From: Osedax fenrisi
Lineage: Eukaryota; Annelida; Polychaeta; Sabellida; Siboglinidae
Assembly (NCBI GenBank): GCA_964019155.1
Contig: OZ025244.1
Span: 7,327,919 to 7,391,918, forward strand
Length of the DNA: 64,000 nucleotides
Reading direction: 5' to 3'
In this document: positions 27,366 to 40,919 of the stretch, piece by piece
Layout of the letters: every line of letters starts with the position of its first letter
How positions within the stretch are numbered: position 1 is the first letter of the stretch
The notes under the pieces: model-generated
Database searches by the model: none
Told to the model about the DNA's origin: nothing
What the model saw: the letters and a program-made list of their open reading frames with translations, nothing else
Translations under genes and position numbers: made by a program

Positions 27366-30123
27366 TCCAAAATAAAGATGAGAGTTCTAATATATTGGTA
27401 AGTAACGCGTTAGTGGCTGATCAGGAGGGACGTATTCCGGTGTAACTAGTTAATTTCCGTTAATTTCCAGGAATATGTTTATCTTCAGGGCGGAAGTAAA
27501 GTGGGAAGATGGCACGCGCGAGTGCAATGCTTAGAATCAGTAGAATGTCGGGGAAAGGTGGCAGAGATAAGGGATAAGATGACGGTGGGTGATTTAAGTA
27601 CAGGGGAAGAAGACGTACTAATAGAGCTTATAACTGAATTTTCATATGTTTTTAGTCAGGGTGAACATGACGTAGGATTTTGTAAAAAAGTACAGCATCA
27701 GATTAAATAGATTGAGGATAGATCGATACGAAGGCCATATAGGAGAATTCCGGTTAATCAATGGGACGAAGTACAAGCATACAATATTAAAAGCACATCT
27801 GGAGTCAGGTATAATTGAAAAAAGTAAATCGCCATTTAGCGCACCTTTAGTTCTCGTTAGGAAAAATCAGGCGCGCTTAGAGTTTGCTGCGACTTTCGAG
27901 GTTTAAACGCTAATACGGTTAGGGACTCGTTTCCTTACCACGGGTTGATGAAGCGCTAGAGGCATAACATGGGGCAACTTTATTTAGTTCAGTCGATTTG
28001 GCGCATGGTTTCTTTCAGTGTGCGTTGTTTCAAGGAGGATAGGCATACAACTACGTTCAGTGATGAATCGCGAGGTCTATATCAGTATACACGTATGCCG
28101 ATGGGTTTAATAAACGCACCTGCGACCTTTGTGCGATTGATGCATGTCTCGGGAAGGAAAATTTCAAGTCATTAATTGTATATCTAGACGATATATTAGT
28201 ATACGCGAAATTATTTACTGAGATGATTTCGAGATTGCGTATGATGTTCATTAAAGTAAGGTCATTATTAGGTCTGTCTGGCTATTCTCGTAAATTCGTG
28301 CCGAAGTATTCGGTTATTGCGGGACCGTTAACGGATCTGACGAGAGACGAGGTGGAGTTCGAGTGGTCTGATAAATGCCAATTATCATTCGATATATCGA
28401 AGCATATATGCTAAAATCTAAATTAACCTCAACTCTCATATTAGATTATCCTAGATATGACACACCATTCATTTTAGAAACTGACGCCAGTTTAAAGAGA
28501 TTAGGTGCCGTACTGTCACAAAAATATGATGGCAAGCCATAAATTGCGAGGAATGACTGAATGATGCTAATTACAGTTCCATGAAACTCGAATTACTTGC
28601 GTTTAAGTGGGCTGTTACCCATATATTCCGTCAATACTTAATGGGTTCTGAATGGCATGTGTATACAGATAACAATCCGATAGTACACTTTCAATCCTCT
28701 AAAGCTTCTGTCTCAGAAATGAGGTGGATAGCACAATTGAGTGATTTTAATATTAAAATGCATTTCCATTCAGGAAAAGCAAACGCGAATACAGATGCGC
28801 TCAGCAGGCAGGCTACAATAGTACCTACTAAATTGCGAAATATATCAGTAGAGACTAGAATCCCTACAGAACCGAAAGAAGTAAATTCGATGAGTACAGA
28901 GGAGATAATTAGTTTCCAAGATGAGGAGGAGGAGTTTGTGTGCGTTAAAATGGCAGTGATAGACCATGCAAAATGTAGAGAGAGTTGGACACCGGCGGCA
29001 CGGATGTTGTGGAATGAGAAGGAACGTTTGGAATTAATAGATGGTGTTCAATATAGACGTATAGAGAAAAATTATAAGGTGAGGCGATAGTTGATACTAC
29101 CAACATCGTTGTGAGCATATATTTTATTTGAATTTCATGACGAACTGGGACATCAAGGAATTCAGAGTACATTGACTTTAGTGTCTGATAGATTCTACTG
29201 GGTAGGAATGTGGATAGAAGTCAGTGATTATTGTAAATCGTGCAAACGCTGCAAATTAAATAAGAGTGCGCGAGTAAATATATCGATGGGATCGTTAAGA
29301 GCTCAGAAACCTTTAGACATAATCGCTATTGATTTTAAAACTATCAAAAGAGCGATAAACGTATCGAAAATATTTTAGTAATCACTGATGTATTTACAAA
29401 GTTTTCTCAGGCGATACCAACTAAAAACCAGACAGCGAAGTGCGTGGCAACTGTATTGAAAAGTTCGTGGTTTGATAGATTTGGATTTCCCAGGCAAATT
29501 CATAGCGACTAGGGACGACACTTTGAATCCGAAGTCATTCGCTTACTATGCGAAGAACGGAGTATTGTTAAATCTCGAACGACGCCATATCACCCTCAAG
29601 GTAATGGTCAAGTGGAACGATTTAATCGTACATTACAAAATATTATACGTACATTAACTGAAGAAACAGAAGCGAGAATAGCCAGCATATATATATAAAT
29701 TAGTATATTATTATAACTGCACTACACATGCGATTAAAGGGTATTCACCTTATTATTTGTTTTTTGGACGCGAACCAATAATGCCTATTGACATTTTATT
29801 GAGAAGAAAACCACACAACACAGTACTTAGACTTAGTAAAGTATGGAAGAAGGCCAATGAAAAGATGAAGGAAATTAAAAAATACGAGAGCGTAAACATG
29901 TGGTAAATATATCTTACCAAACGGTCATCGAGTGCATTTGACACACCACCCAATTGGAAAGAATAAGATCCAGCCGAGATACAAACCAGAATCTTATGAA
30001 ATAATACAAAGATTATCACCGCAAATATATCAGGTACGGAATAAAAGGAAATATAAGGTGGTTCATCGCTCCGAAGTGACATCTAGATGTCACTTCGTAC
30101 CAGCTGGTAGAGACAACAGATAA
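27366..30123 (+). pseudogene. Ty3/gypsy-type pol remnant (RT, RNase H, integrase)
   Basis: Continuation of the retroelement after the 7.8 kb insert, with many stops and frameshifts. Visible motifs in order: VDLAHGFFQ (about 27,990) and RMPMGLINAPATF (about 28,092) of reverse transcriptase; the YLDD catalytic box (about 28,180); LETDASL and YTDNNPIVHF of RNase H (28,475-28,695); an integrase HHCC zinc finger, HDELGHQG with CKSCKRC (29,135-29,255); the core aspartate near VITDVFTKF (29,380); and PYHPQGNGQVERFNRT (about 29,585-29,630). The order RT-RNase H-integrase defines the Ty3/gypsy class. No LTR pair was found, so the element is truncated or its LTRs have decayed. Confidence 0.9.
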
Positions 30124-30353
30124 AACGTATATTAAGAGTGATGATAGAATAGGTGTTCATGATGGATATTGTTGCAACATCATAAGCGGGTCCCTTTGGG
30201 TATATATATCATAATACTTTTTATTTTTTTTAATTTGGATGGTTAAATAAAAATCGGAACGTGGTCAATAATTAGCATGGGAAAAGATAGGGAAATTAGC
30301 ATTAAATTACATAAATGTGTATTTACCATAGAAATAATAAAGATGCAGGTATA
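30124..30353. other. Sequence after pol, no LTR recognised
   Basis: It should hold the 3' untranslated region and 3' LTR. I see a short purine-rich stretch (GGGAAAAGATAGGGAAA, 30,279-30,295), but no sequence matching the region upstream of gag. Confidence 0.4.
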
Positions 30354-30784
30354 ATATGTTGGGCGTCGTTCATTTTGGAACAGGAACGGATATAAAAATA
30401 GGAACGGGATCGCAGAAAGGAACGAATACAGAATAATAAACGGGAACGCTTAGACAGAAATATAGGAACTAGTTCCAGTGGAACGCGTTCCTTTACAAGT
30501 ACGGAGATTTATATAGTATTAATTCAAGATATTTCTTATTTCGTAAATTATTCACTATACAGTGTATAATATACACTGTTTAGTAGGTACTGTACAGTGT
30601 ACACTGTATACTATATAGTGTACATTGTGATGTATACATTGTATACTGTATTTTATAAATAGTAAAAAACTGAAACTGGAACATTACATATCAAAGGAAC
30701 GGGAACGGGAAGGGTAACGGGTAATATAAAAGGAACGGAAACGGGAAAGGATAGCGCTAACAAAAGGAACTTTGCCCAACACTG
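30354..30784. mobile_element. hAT-like MITE rich in GGAACGG motifs
   Basis: The left end TGTTGGGCGTCGTTC and the right end GAACTTTGCCCAACACTG are imperfect inverses. The right end has the CAGTGTTGGGC form known for many animal hAT elements. The interior carries repeated GGAACGGGAACGG and a palindromic core of ACAGTGTACACTGTA units (30,540-30,655). No clear 8-bp target duplication remains and there is no open frame. Confidence 0.6.
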
Positions 30785-31640
30785 CCTAGTACATCAATAT
30801 ATCAACATATATGACACTTACTTTAAATAATATATTATATACAAGGATAATTTACATTTCATAATTTATTCTAATCTTTTTTAAATTACATAATTAATCG
30901 ATCATAATTATTTATATAGAATTATTGTATATATATACACCATCGATATACATAAAGTGGATAAGCAATTGAATGTAGTGTATGGCACTATCCGCTACGA
31001 GCGCTGCGAAACCCACTATCTGGCCCACTACTTTTATTTATAATAATATTTATTTATACATATATATATATTGATAATTACTACCAATTTTAATGTACTA
31101 TCTATACTAAAAATAAAATTATATATTTAAAATACATAATATCAACATTCCTCGTAATTTTATGTATTTAAATTGAATATATAATACTATTTTATTGATT
31201 TTATTGATATTTATAATTTAAATCCATTGGTATAGATAGAAGTCACTTTAATCTATTTCGACGAAAAGCCTACTGTTCTAATATTTGACATATATAATAT
31301 ATTTATTATATAATACTATTTACATTATCATCCTAATATACATTTTATATATATATATATACATACATACATACATACAATTATAAGTAACCAGAACAAT
31401 TGCTAGCGCACTTAAGTGCAAAGTCTGACCTACCTATTATTAGTAAGATTTAAGTCTTATTGTATACATCTTATCACATCGTATTACATTACTTGAACTA
31501 TACTAGAGTACATTTATAAAATATTAATCCTCAGCAACTGCATATAACCACATTACTATAGTAATGTTTTTAACTATATTGATTTAAATTATTGTGTATA
31601 ACTGTATCATTTTTAGTAGAATTCATCGGTTTATTTGGTT
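30785..31640. other. AT-rich spacer, (ATAC)n
   Basis: No gene is seen. A short (ATAC)n tract sits at 31,360-31,378. A higher-GC patch near 30,955-31,025 has no recognisable coding frame. Confidence 0.5.
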
Positions 31641-32070
31641 TATACATGTAATTCTTATTGGAAAAATTTAAAAACTTGAAAGTGGTATTTGTTCGTAATC
31701 TTGGAGTTAAATTCGATAGTACATTATCTTTTGATGTTCACATTATGTCTATCTCAAAATCTACTAACTTTCATCTACGTAGGATTGATCATATTATAAA
31801 GTATTCTAGTATCTCAAAGCGTATTACTAAGCTACTTATTAATGAATGATGCACACATCGTTTACTCTGTTTAGCTCATAAATCTATATTCCTAGGTAAG
31901 CCTCACGATATAACTCAACTTAAACGTCGTTAAATACTAAATAAGATTCGAATATCGGATGCAATTATTTTGGAGAGAAATACTTTATTTTACGGATTTA
32001 GTAATAGTTCATTCTCCTTCGTTGTTCATCACATATGGAACGTCCTACAGTATGACTTACGGAAGGTCAA
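31641..32070 (+). pseudogene. Non-LTR retrotransposon RT C-terminal fragment
   Basis: The frame from 31,658 reads VVFVRNLGVKFDSTLSFDVH then LRRIDHIIKY. The LGVxFDSxLSFxxH block is the conserved region following the RT domain of CR1/Jockey-type LINEs. Later frames continue with YGFSNSSFSF. It is interrupted by stops and truncated at both ends. Confidence 0.7.
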
Positions 32071-32345
32071 ATATGTTAAGTTTTGTGTATATATATAGAG
32101 AGTAAAACATCAAGGCTTATGTGTATTGATTAAGGGACTTATTCTTCAATTGATTATACATAGCGGCGGTCCGCTATATATAAGCAGCCGTTTGTGCATG
32201 GGGCGGTCATGCGAGACGGCAGGAATATACGTGCGTGATACCAGGCACTAGGCGTACGTGCGCTAGTATCACTTTGATAGACAATATCGATGCATATGGA
32301 TAATCAACTACAATAATACATTACAATATACCAGCAGACTCTTTT
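32071..32345 (+). promoter_or_regulatory. TATA-bearing GC island, possible solo LTR
   Basis: A GC-rich patch (about 32,163-32,272) contains GCTATATATAAGCAGCCG, a strong TATA box, followed 25-35 bases on by CATGGGGCGGTCATGCGAGA. The region begins TGTTAAG (32,068) and has TTACA near its end. That layout fits an LTR promoter, but I cannot show a matching target duplication. It could also be an isolated Pol II promoter. Confidence 0.35.
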
Positions 32346-32364
32346 CCTAATAAAGGGCTAACGC

Positions 32365-33240
32365 ACCTTTAGTGGTTACTTTATTACTAATGTTACTTTA
32401 TTACTAAAAGTAGTTACTTTATTATTAAAAGTAACTATTAATTTATTACTAAAAGTAACTAATAATTTATTACTAAAAATTAACTACTTTATTACTAAAA
32501 AATAACTACTTTATTACTAAAATGTAACTACTTTATTACTAAAATGTAACTACTTTATTACTAAATGTAACTACTTTATTACTAAAAGTAACTACTAATT
32601 TATTACTAAAAGTAACTACTAATTTATTACTAAAAAGTTTCTACTTTATTACTAAAAAGTAACTACTAATTTATTACTAAAAAGTATCTACTTTATTACT
32701 AAAAAGTAACTACTATATTACTAAAAAGTAACTACTAATTTATTACTAAAAAGTATTTACTTTATTACTAAAAAGTAACTACTTTATTACTAAAATGTAA
32801 TACTTTATTACTAAAATGTAACTACTTTATTACTAAAAGTAACTACTTTATTACTAAAAGTAACTACTAATTTATTACTAAAAGTAACTACTAATTTATT
32901 ACTAAAAAGTATCTAATTTATTATTAAAATAACTAAACTTTATTACTAAAAGTAACTACTAATTTATTACTAAAATTAAATACTAATATATTATTAAAAG
33001 TAACTACTACTTTATTACTAAAAAGTAACTACTTTATTACTAAAATGTAACTACTTAATTACTAAAATGTAACTACTTTATTACTAAAAGTAACTACTTT
33101 ATTACTAAAAGTAACTACTTTATTACTAAAAGTAACTACAAATTTATTACTAAAAGTAACTACTAATTTATTACTGAAAAGTATCTACTTTATTACTAAA
33201 AGAACTTAACTGTATTACTAAAAGTAGTTACTTTTTTATG
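32365..33240 (+). repeat. About 22-bp tandem array (TTTATTACTAAAAGTAACTA)
   Basis: About forty units of TTTATTACTAAAAGTAACTA with length variants (AAAAAGTAACTAC, AAATGTAAC, an extra TAA). The two ends are in opposite sense to the body (AGTAGTTACTTTATTA at left, AAAAGTAGTTACTTTTTTA at right), so it may have grown inside a TIR element. Confidence 0.95.
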
Positions 33241-33261
33241 TAAGCTTAATAAATAATACAA

Positions 33262-34390
33262 TAAACCTACAAAAATTAAAACTTAACCCAACCTAACCAC
33301 AACTGTGAAAATAAAAATATAAATAAATATGCTTTAAAGGTTCACTCGGGAAGTAATGCAGCTAAAAAAAACCTACAAAAATTAAAACTTAACCCAACCT
33401 AACCACAACTGTGAAAATATACTTTTATAGGTTCACTCGGAAAGTAATGCATCTAAAAAAACCTACAAAAATTAAAACGTAACCCAACCTAACCACAACA
33501 GTGAACATAACTATTACCACACACATATACATACATATCACTATACTTTTATAGGCTCACTTGAGAAGTAATGCAGCTAAAAAAAACCTACATAAATTAA
33601 AACTTAACCCAACCTAACCATAACAGTGAAAATTTACTTTTATAGGCTCACTCGGGAAGTAATGCAGCTAAAAAAAATACAAAAATTAAAACTTAACCCA
33701 ACCTAACTACAACTGTGAAAATATACTTTTATAGGTTCACTCAGGAAGTAATGCAGCTAAAAAAACCTACACAAATTAAAACTTAAACCAACCTAACTAC
33801 AACTGTGAAAATATACTTTTATAGGTTCATTCAGGAAGTAATGCAGCTAAAAAAAACCTACAAAAATTAAAAATTAACCAAACCTAACCACTATTGCGAA
33901 AATATACTTTTATAGGTATAGTCGGGAATTAATGCATCTAAAAAAAACCTACAAAACTTAAAACTTAACCCAACCTAACCACAACTGTGAAAATATAATT
34001 TTATAGGTTCACACGGGAAGTAATGCAGCTAAAAAAAACCTACACAAATTAAAACTTAACCCAACCTAACCACAACATTAAAAATATACTTTTATAGGCT
34101 CACTCGAGAAGTAATGCAGCTAAAAAAAACCTACACAAATTAAAACTTAACCCAACATAACCACAACAGTGAAAATCTACTTTTATAGGTTCACTCAAGA
34201 AGTAATGCATCTAAAAAAAACCTACAACAATTAAAACTTAACCCAACCTAACAACAGCGGTGAAAATCTACTTATATAGGTTAACTCGGAAAGTAATGCA
34301 GCTAAAAAAAACCTATACAAATTAAAAATTAACCCAATCTAACCACAACAGTGAAAATAACAATATATCACAATACTTTTATAGGCTTAT
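33262..34390 (+). repeat. 91-bp satellite array, about 12 units
   Basis: Units of CCTACAAAAATTAAAACTTA, ACCCAACCTAACCACAACTG, a GAAAATATACTTTTATAGG block, then TTCACTCGGGAAGTAATGCA and GCT with an A run. Twelve copies are counted by the AACCCAACCTAACC core. The first unit also shares the AAATAAATATGCTTTA spacer with the copy in the MITE at 21,050, which links the array to that element. Confidence 0.95.
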
Positions 34391-34429
34391 CCGGGAAGTC
34401 TTAACGGAAGTAGTTCAAATTTACTTCTA

Positions 34430-34985
34430 AAAAATTACGTATTTTACACTATTTTGGTCATAGCTCGATGAATATTAAACATTAGATGTCACAATTTATA
34501 CCAAGATACTATTTTAATAACTTATAAAGTTAAAATTATTGAAATCGAATCATTATCGTAGATTTTTATTTTGTACATCCCCGTATACGTTTACTAATTT
34601 ATTTTGTCACGGCGGAGATAGGAAATAATGATTATAAACTCGTTAAACCGAATACATTAAATCTAGTTTATTAGATATATATTTATAATAGTTTGTAATC
34701 TTACAAACTCTCTCTGGCATACGTATATGAAAATGTATGACCATATATAATAAAATCCTTATATTGTTTCAGAAAGAAACTAACACATTATTTAAACACT
34801 TCTTAATTTATTTTTTATTTATTTTTATATACGCTTTATTTAATCTTTATATAAGTTAATTTAATTTTCATTTTTATTATTTTGTATTTTCTATTCGTTT
34901 TTTTTTTTATTATTTTTCGTTATTGTTATACACCTGAGAGGACACCCGCTATATTGGTGTTTAAATAAACAATGCAATTCAATTC
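34430..34985 (+). mobile_element. LINE 3' end with (AATTC)n-type tail
   Basis: T-rich 3' UTR-like sequence leads to CACCTGAGAGGACACCCGCT, a GTTTAAATAAAC signal and the short tandem tail CAATTCAATTCAAT, then (TA)n. The 5' part is too decayed to read as protein. Confidence 0.5.
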
Positions 34986-34986
34986 A

Positions 34987-35018
<32 letters not shown>

Positions 35019-35645
35019 TAATGTATCCTTATTAGAATGGAAATATACTTTAACACATTTAAATGTCGTATACGACATTTTAATGTATGTTCATAGCAAT
35101 ATAATTGAGAAGAGATAAGCTTTTAATTTATATATTAGTAATGGGGAACGAATGAAGGGGGTGTGTAAGGGAATCGCGAACCAATAATGAAAATAAAATT
35201 AAATATTAGATATTGTATTATAGTCAAGTTACTTGTCTGAGAATAATGATTTAATATAATTATTATTTTAATTTTATAATTTATATATATATATATATAT
35301 GTAATGGTAATAGAGAATATGTATTGGTATATATTATTATTAATAGCTATAATAATATTATTGTCTAAAATATATAGTATATACTCTATATATGTATAGT
35401 ATTGTATTATATTGTATGTATTATTTATTTTTTAAATTTGTAATTAAAATAAAATTTAATTTATAAATATTAGCCCTAATTAAAATTGTAATAATATTAT
35501 TATTAAATATTAAATATTACACAATAAATATACGAAACTGAAGATGTATTATTTACTAACGTTTAAATTATGGTTTATAATAATTGCATGCAATACTATT
35601 TTGGTAGAATGGTTAGTTGACTTCATCAATACTATATATATATAC
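34986..35645. other. AT-rich spacer
   Basis: No gene is recognised. (TA)n patches lie at 34,987-35,013 and 35,283-35,300. A short GC-richer stretch near 35,140-35,175 has no coding signal. Confidence 0.5.
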
Positions 35646-35649
35646 ATAT

Positions 35650-35895
35650 AATGATGATGAGTTTGATTATATACGGTTTATTAGGCACTAAAAAAGAGCA
35701 ATTCGCTCCTGCGGGAAGAAAAATAATAAGATAATAATAATAATACGATAACAATTATATAATAATAATACGTTGTATATAACAAGACACATAGATAATA
35801 AGTTTGATGATTTAATAATTAGAGGTATGAACATTTGGTAAGAACATTTGCACGTCGATAAGACAGCAAAGATTGATTTTTTTCTGGGCACAGTT
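35650..35895 (-). mobile_element. Dispersed LINE/SINE 3' module, copy A
   Basis: Read on the minus strand: a (TTATTATTA) stretch, TTCTTCCCGCAGGAGCGAA, AGTGCCTAATAAACCG and an end in CTCATCATCATT. The homologous copy at 36,339-36,480 and a decayed one at 4117-4260 suggest a retroposon family ending in an (ATC)n tail. Confidence 0.5.
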
Positions 35896-36105
35896 GGGGA
35901 TCAAATTGGAATTGACATCGGATGTTATAATATGGCAACCTACTCTTGGTAAAAGAAAAAGTAGTCGACCGCGCATAACCTACGTTTTGAAACAATTAAA
36001 GTATATGAGCAAACTTTTAAATATAGAAAATAAGAGGACACTTAGGTTTTAATGTCTGATGATAATTGGGAATACATCTTTCAATTGGGAACCTCTTATA
36101 TTATA
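35878..36105 (+). pseudogene. RTE-like LINE ORF C-terminal fragment
   Basis: One frame reads QPTLGKRKSSRPRITYVLKQ followed by LNIENKRTLRF. The GKRxxxRPRxTY pattern is the usual C-terminal tail of RTE-type and related LINE proteins. It matches in type the RT fragment at 45,060-45,480. Confidence 0.55.
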
Positions 36106-36310
36106 TAATTAATGTAACTTGCTATTGTACGGCATTATGAATCACAACATATTTAAAATATAATATGGCTGCATTTAATAAAACACACATTTTATTTTAA
36201 TGTATAATAATTCTGAGATTTTATAATATATGAATGTTAAATATATATTTTATGTAACTATATTTATATATGTTTTATATGAAATGAATCTCACGACTAT
36301 GTGATTTATG

Positions 36311-36338
<28 letters not shown>

Positions 36339-36342
<4 letters not shown>

Positions 36343-36480
36343 ATGATGATGATGATGATGATGATATTGAGTTTATTATCACTAAAATAGGGTCATGTAG
36401 ACCCCTTCGCTCGTGCGGGAAGAAAATAATAATAAAATAATAGTAATACGATAATAATTTAATAATAATATACATTCAAT
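36339..36480 (-). mobile_element. Dispersed LINE/SINE 3' module, copy B, with (ATC)n tail
   Basis: Minus strand: TTCTTCCCGCACGAGCGAAG, GGTCTACATGACCCTATTTT, a GATAATAAACTC signal and an about 30-base (ATC)n tail at 36,339-36,366. The tail and AATAAA-like signal mark the 3' end of a retroposon. Confidence 0.6.
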
Positions 36481-36519
36481 ATACCATGGAAAACAATACT
36501 AAATAATATAAAGGACTAT

Positions 36520-36595
36520 TATATACTACAGTCTGCATTGGTATGGTGTAGTGTTATATACTACAGACTGCATTGATATAGTATAGTGTTATACA
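36520..36595 (+). repeat. 46-bp direct duplication
   Basis: Two adjacent units of TATACTACAGWCTGCATTG followed by a GGTATGGTGTAGTGT-type end. Confidence 0.8.
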
Positions 36596-36670
36596 ATAAT
36601 ACGATAATAATAATACAATAACAATTTAATAATGATATACATTTAATATAACACGGACAAAAATATTAAG

Positions 36671-37270
36671 TTGGATGATTTAATGATTATGGGTAGAGAG
36701 AAAAGAAGAAGTAAGATTTATAATTTTGTGGTATCTAATAGAACGAATGGTAGGAGGTATATACATATTTCCCCATATTTACATAGATTACATTGGCTAC
36801 CAATACAATTTAGAATAATATTTAAAGTTCTTCTATTAACTCATAACTCTCTTCACCACAAACGACCTGAATATATATCTTCCTTAATCTCTTTTCCTAC
36901 TCACACTATCTCTCTCCGTTCAACTACTTCGTACCTTCTACATCTACATACCACTAATATTCGTGCATGGCACATATCGGCCCCTTATCTATGGAATAAA
37001 CGACTACATAATCTACGCTCCACTCAATCCACCACCTCTTTTAAATCTCTATTAAAAACATATCTATTTACTATTGCATTTCCCTGATCATTTTTGTTAT
37101 CACTATTTATCAATATCTACAATTTTATTTACAATTTATATTAATGTTGAGTACTTTCTGTATTCCTATTTATATTATTATTAGTTAATAATTTTTCTTT
37201 ATGTTCCGTTATATTGTTTTTTGTTTTTACTTTAGACGCTTGATTGCTATGGCACAAAGAGTCTTTAAAA
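36671..37270 (+). pseudogene. L2/CR1-like LINE ORF2 C-terminus and 3' UTR
   Basis: A 138-codon open frame (36,671-37,084) matches the C-terminal domain of L2/CR1-like LINEs: HRLHWLPIQFRIIFKVLLLT, then RAWHISAPYLWNKRLH and STTSFKSLLKTYLFTIAF. A short 3' UTR ends AAAATAAATTGAATTGAATT, a tandem tail. It is 5' truncated, as is usual for LINE insertions. Confidence 0.85.
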
Positions 37271-39300
<2,030 letters not shown>

Positions 39301-39301
39301 G

Positions 39302-39369
39302 TACAAGGGAATGCATAACTTGTGTTAGAAAACGCTACTATGATGGAAATTTAACGGATTGCGAAAATG
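39302..39369 (+). CDS. Ly6-like exon A (first finger)
   Basis: Acceptor AATTATTTAG, phase 2 in; donor GTATAT, phase 1 out. TRECITCVRKRYYDGNLTDC then ENG. The CxxC near the start and a DC about 16 residues on fit the N-terminal half of a Ly6 domain. Confidence 0.6.
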
Positions 39370-39548
39370 GTATATAATTCAAAGAGATTTTATTACATAT
39401 ATTAATATATTTATATAATGATTACGCCACCAAATATATTTATAAATTTTATTTTAGTGTTTTTAATATACATGGTACACACCGTATGAGTATTATTAAT
39501 TTTTAGTTATTTTTACATGTACTACTAATGTCGATGCATTCTATTTGT

Positions 39549-39595
<47 letters not shown>

Positions 39596-40877
39596 CATCC
39601 TTATTTTATTTTATATATTACAAATATGCCAGTAATCTAAATATGAATGTTATGTATAAATTAAATGTATTAATTCTTTATATACATTAATAATATTAAT
39701 TCACTATACCTTACATACTATTCACCTACAATTCACACTGAACAATAATGTATGTTTATATGTTTATTGAATATTCTATAATATGCAGAAATACTGTGTA
39801 TCTATTTACCTACAATATCCTTATTATGGTATTCATACTATAGAAATAACTTAATGATTTGATAATGATCACTATATATGATCACATTGTATTAATGCAT
39901 TTATGTATACATTTATATATAACCAATTATGTATGTATTAAGTGAATCCATACTTCAACAAATATAAAAATATATATTCCTAAATTTATTATAGTACTAT
40001 ACAATATAATATTGTTATATAATAAATATAACTTCTGTAATTTTCTATCATTGTTTACTTAGTATATTTAGTTTTAAGTAATATATTTAAGTATTGTATA
40101 GTAATATTGTATATATGTATTTCTATAAGTATAGTATACTTTTGTATATTTATTTCTAGAATTATATCGAACTTTTATCAATTTATTGCCTCCAATATAT
40201 ATATATTGAATACAATATAATTTAAAAATAAAATATTAATAACATTTTATTAAATATTATGTATTAATACTGAAATTACCTTATTACTTTATAGGAAAAG
40301 TAGACACATATTATGGCCACATTGATTGTTTTACGAAATGTTATACTCTTATAATACTGAACAATCATATGGTAATAATATAACTATAATAATATACTTT
40401 TATTAACAATTACTTATTTCTTCTTATATAATAATGTAACAGAATGTTATATTTATCATGTTAAAAGAAATATTTATAATTCACATATAGACATTAGTCT
40501 ATAGATTATATGTCATATCTATAGATATGACAGAACCAATATTTATGATTTTATTTTTAAATATATTTAACTATAATAATAAATATACAACTATTATAAT
40601 AGCTTCTTTTGAAATATGTAATAATTATAATTTAATTACAATGACACAGCGATAATTAATCGTTTTCATATTATTTATAATAATAACACAATTTTCATTG
40701 GTCCGTTCAATCTGGTAATATCAGTATTACTCATTCAACATAGTTTATCATACAAACCCGTCAACATTGAATACATTATACATAGTTATTATCAATAACA
40801 TTATCATATTAAAAGTTTATTATTAATAAAAAATGTTTGGTATCTATCATTATTTTTTTATAATTCACGTATAGCCA

Positions 40878-40919
<42 letters not shown>

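Noticed and set aside
17900..30340. LTR pair for the Ty3/gypsy remnant
   Set aside because: I compared the sequence before gag with that after pol by eye and found no shared terminal sequence, so no LTRs are annotated.
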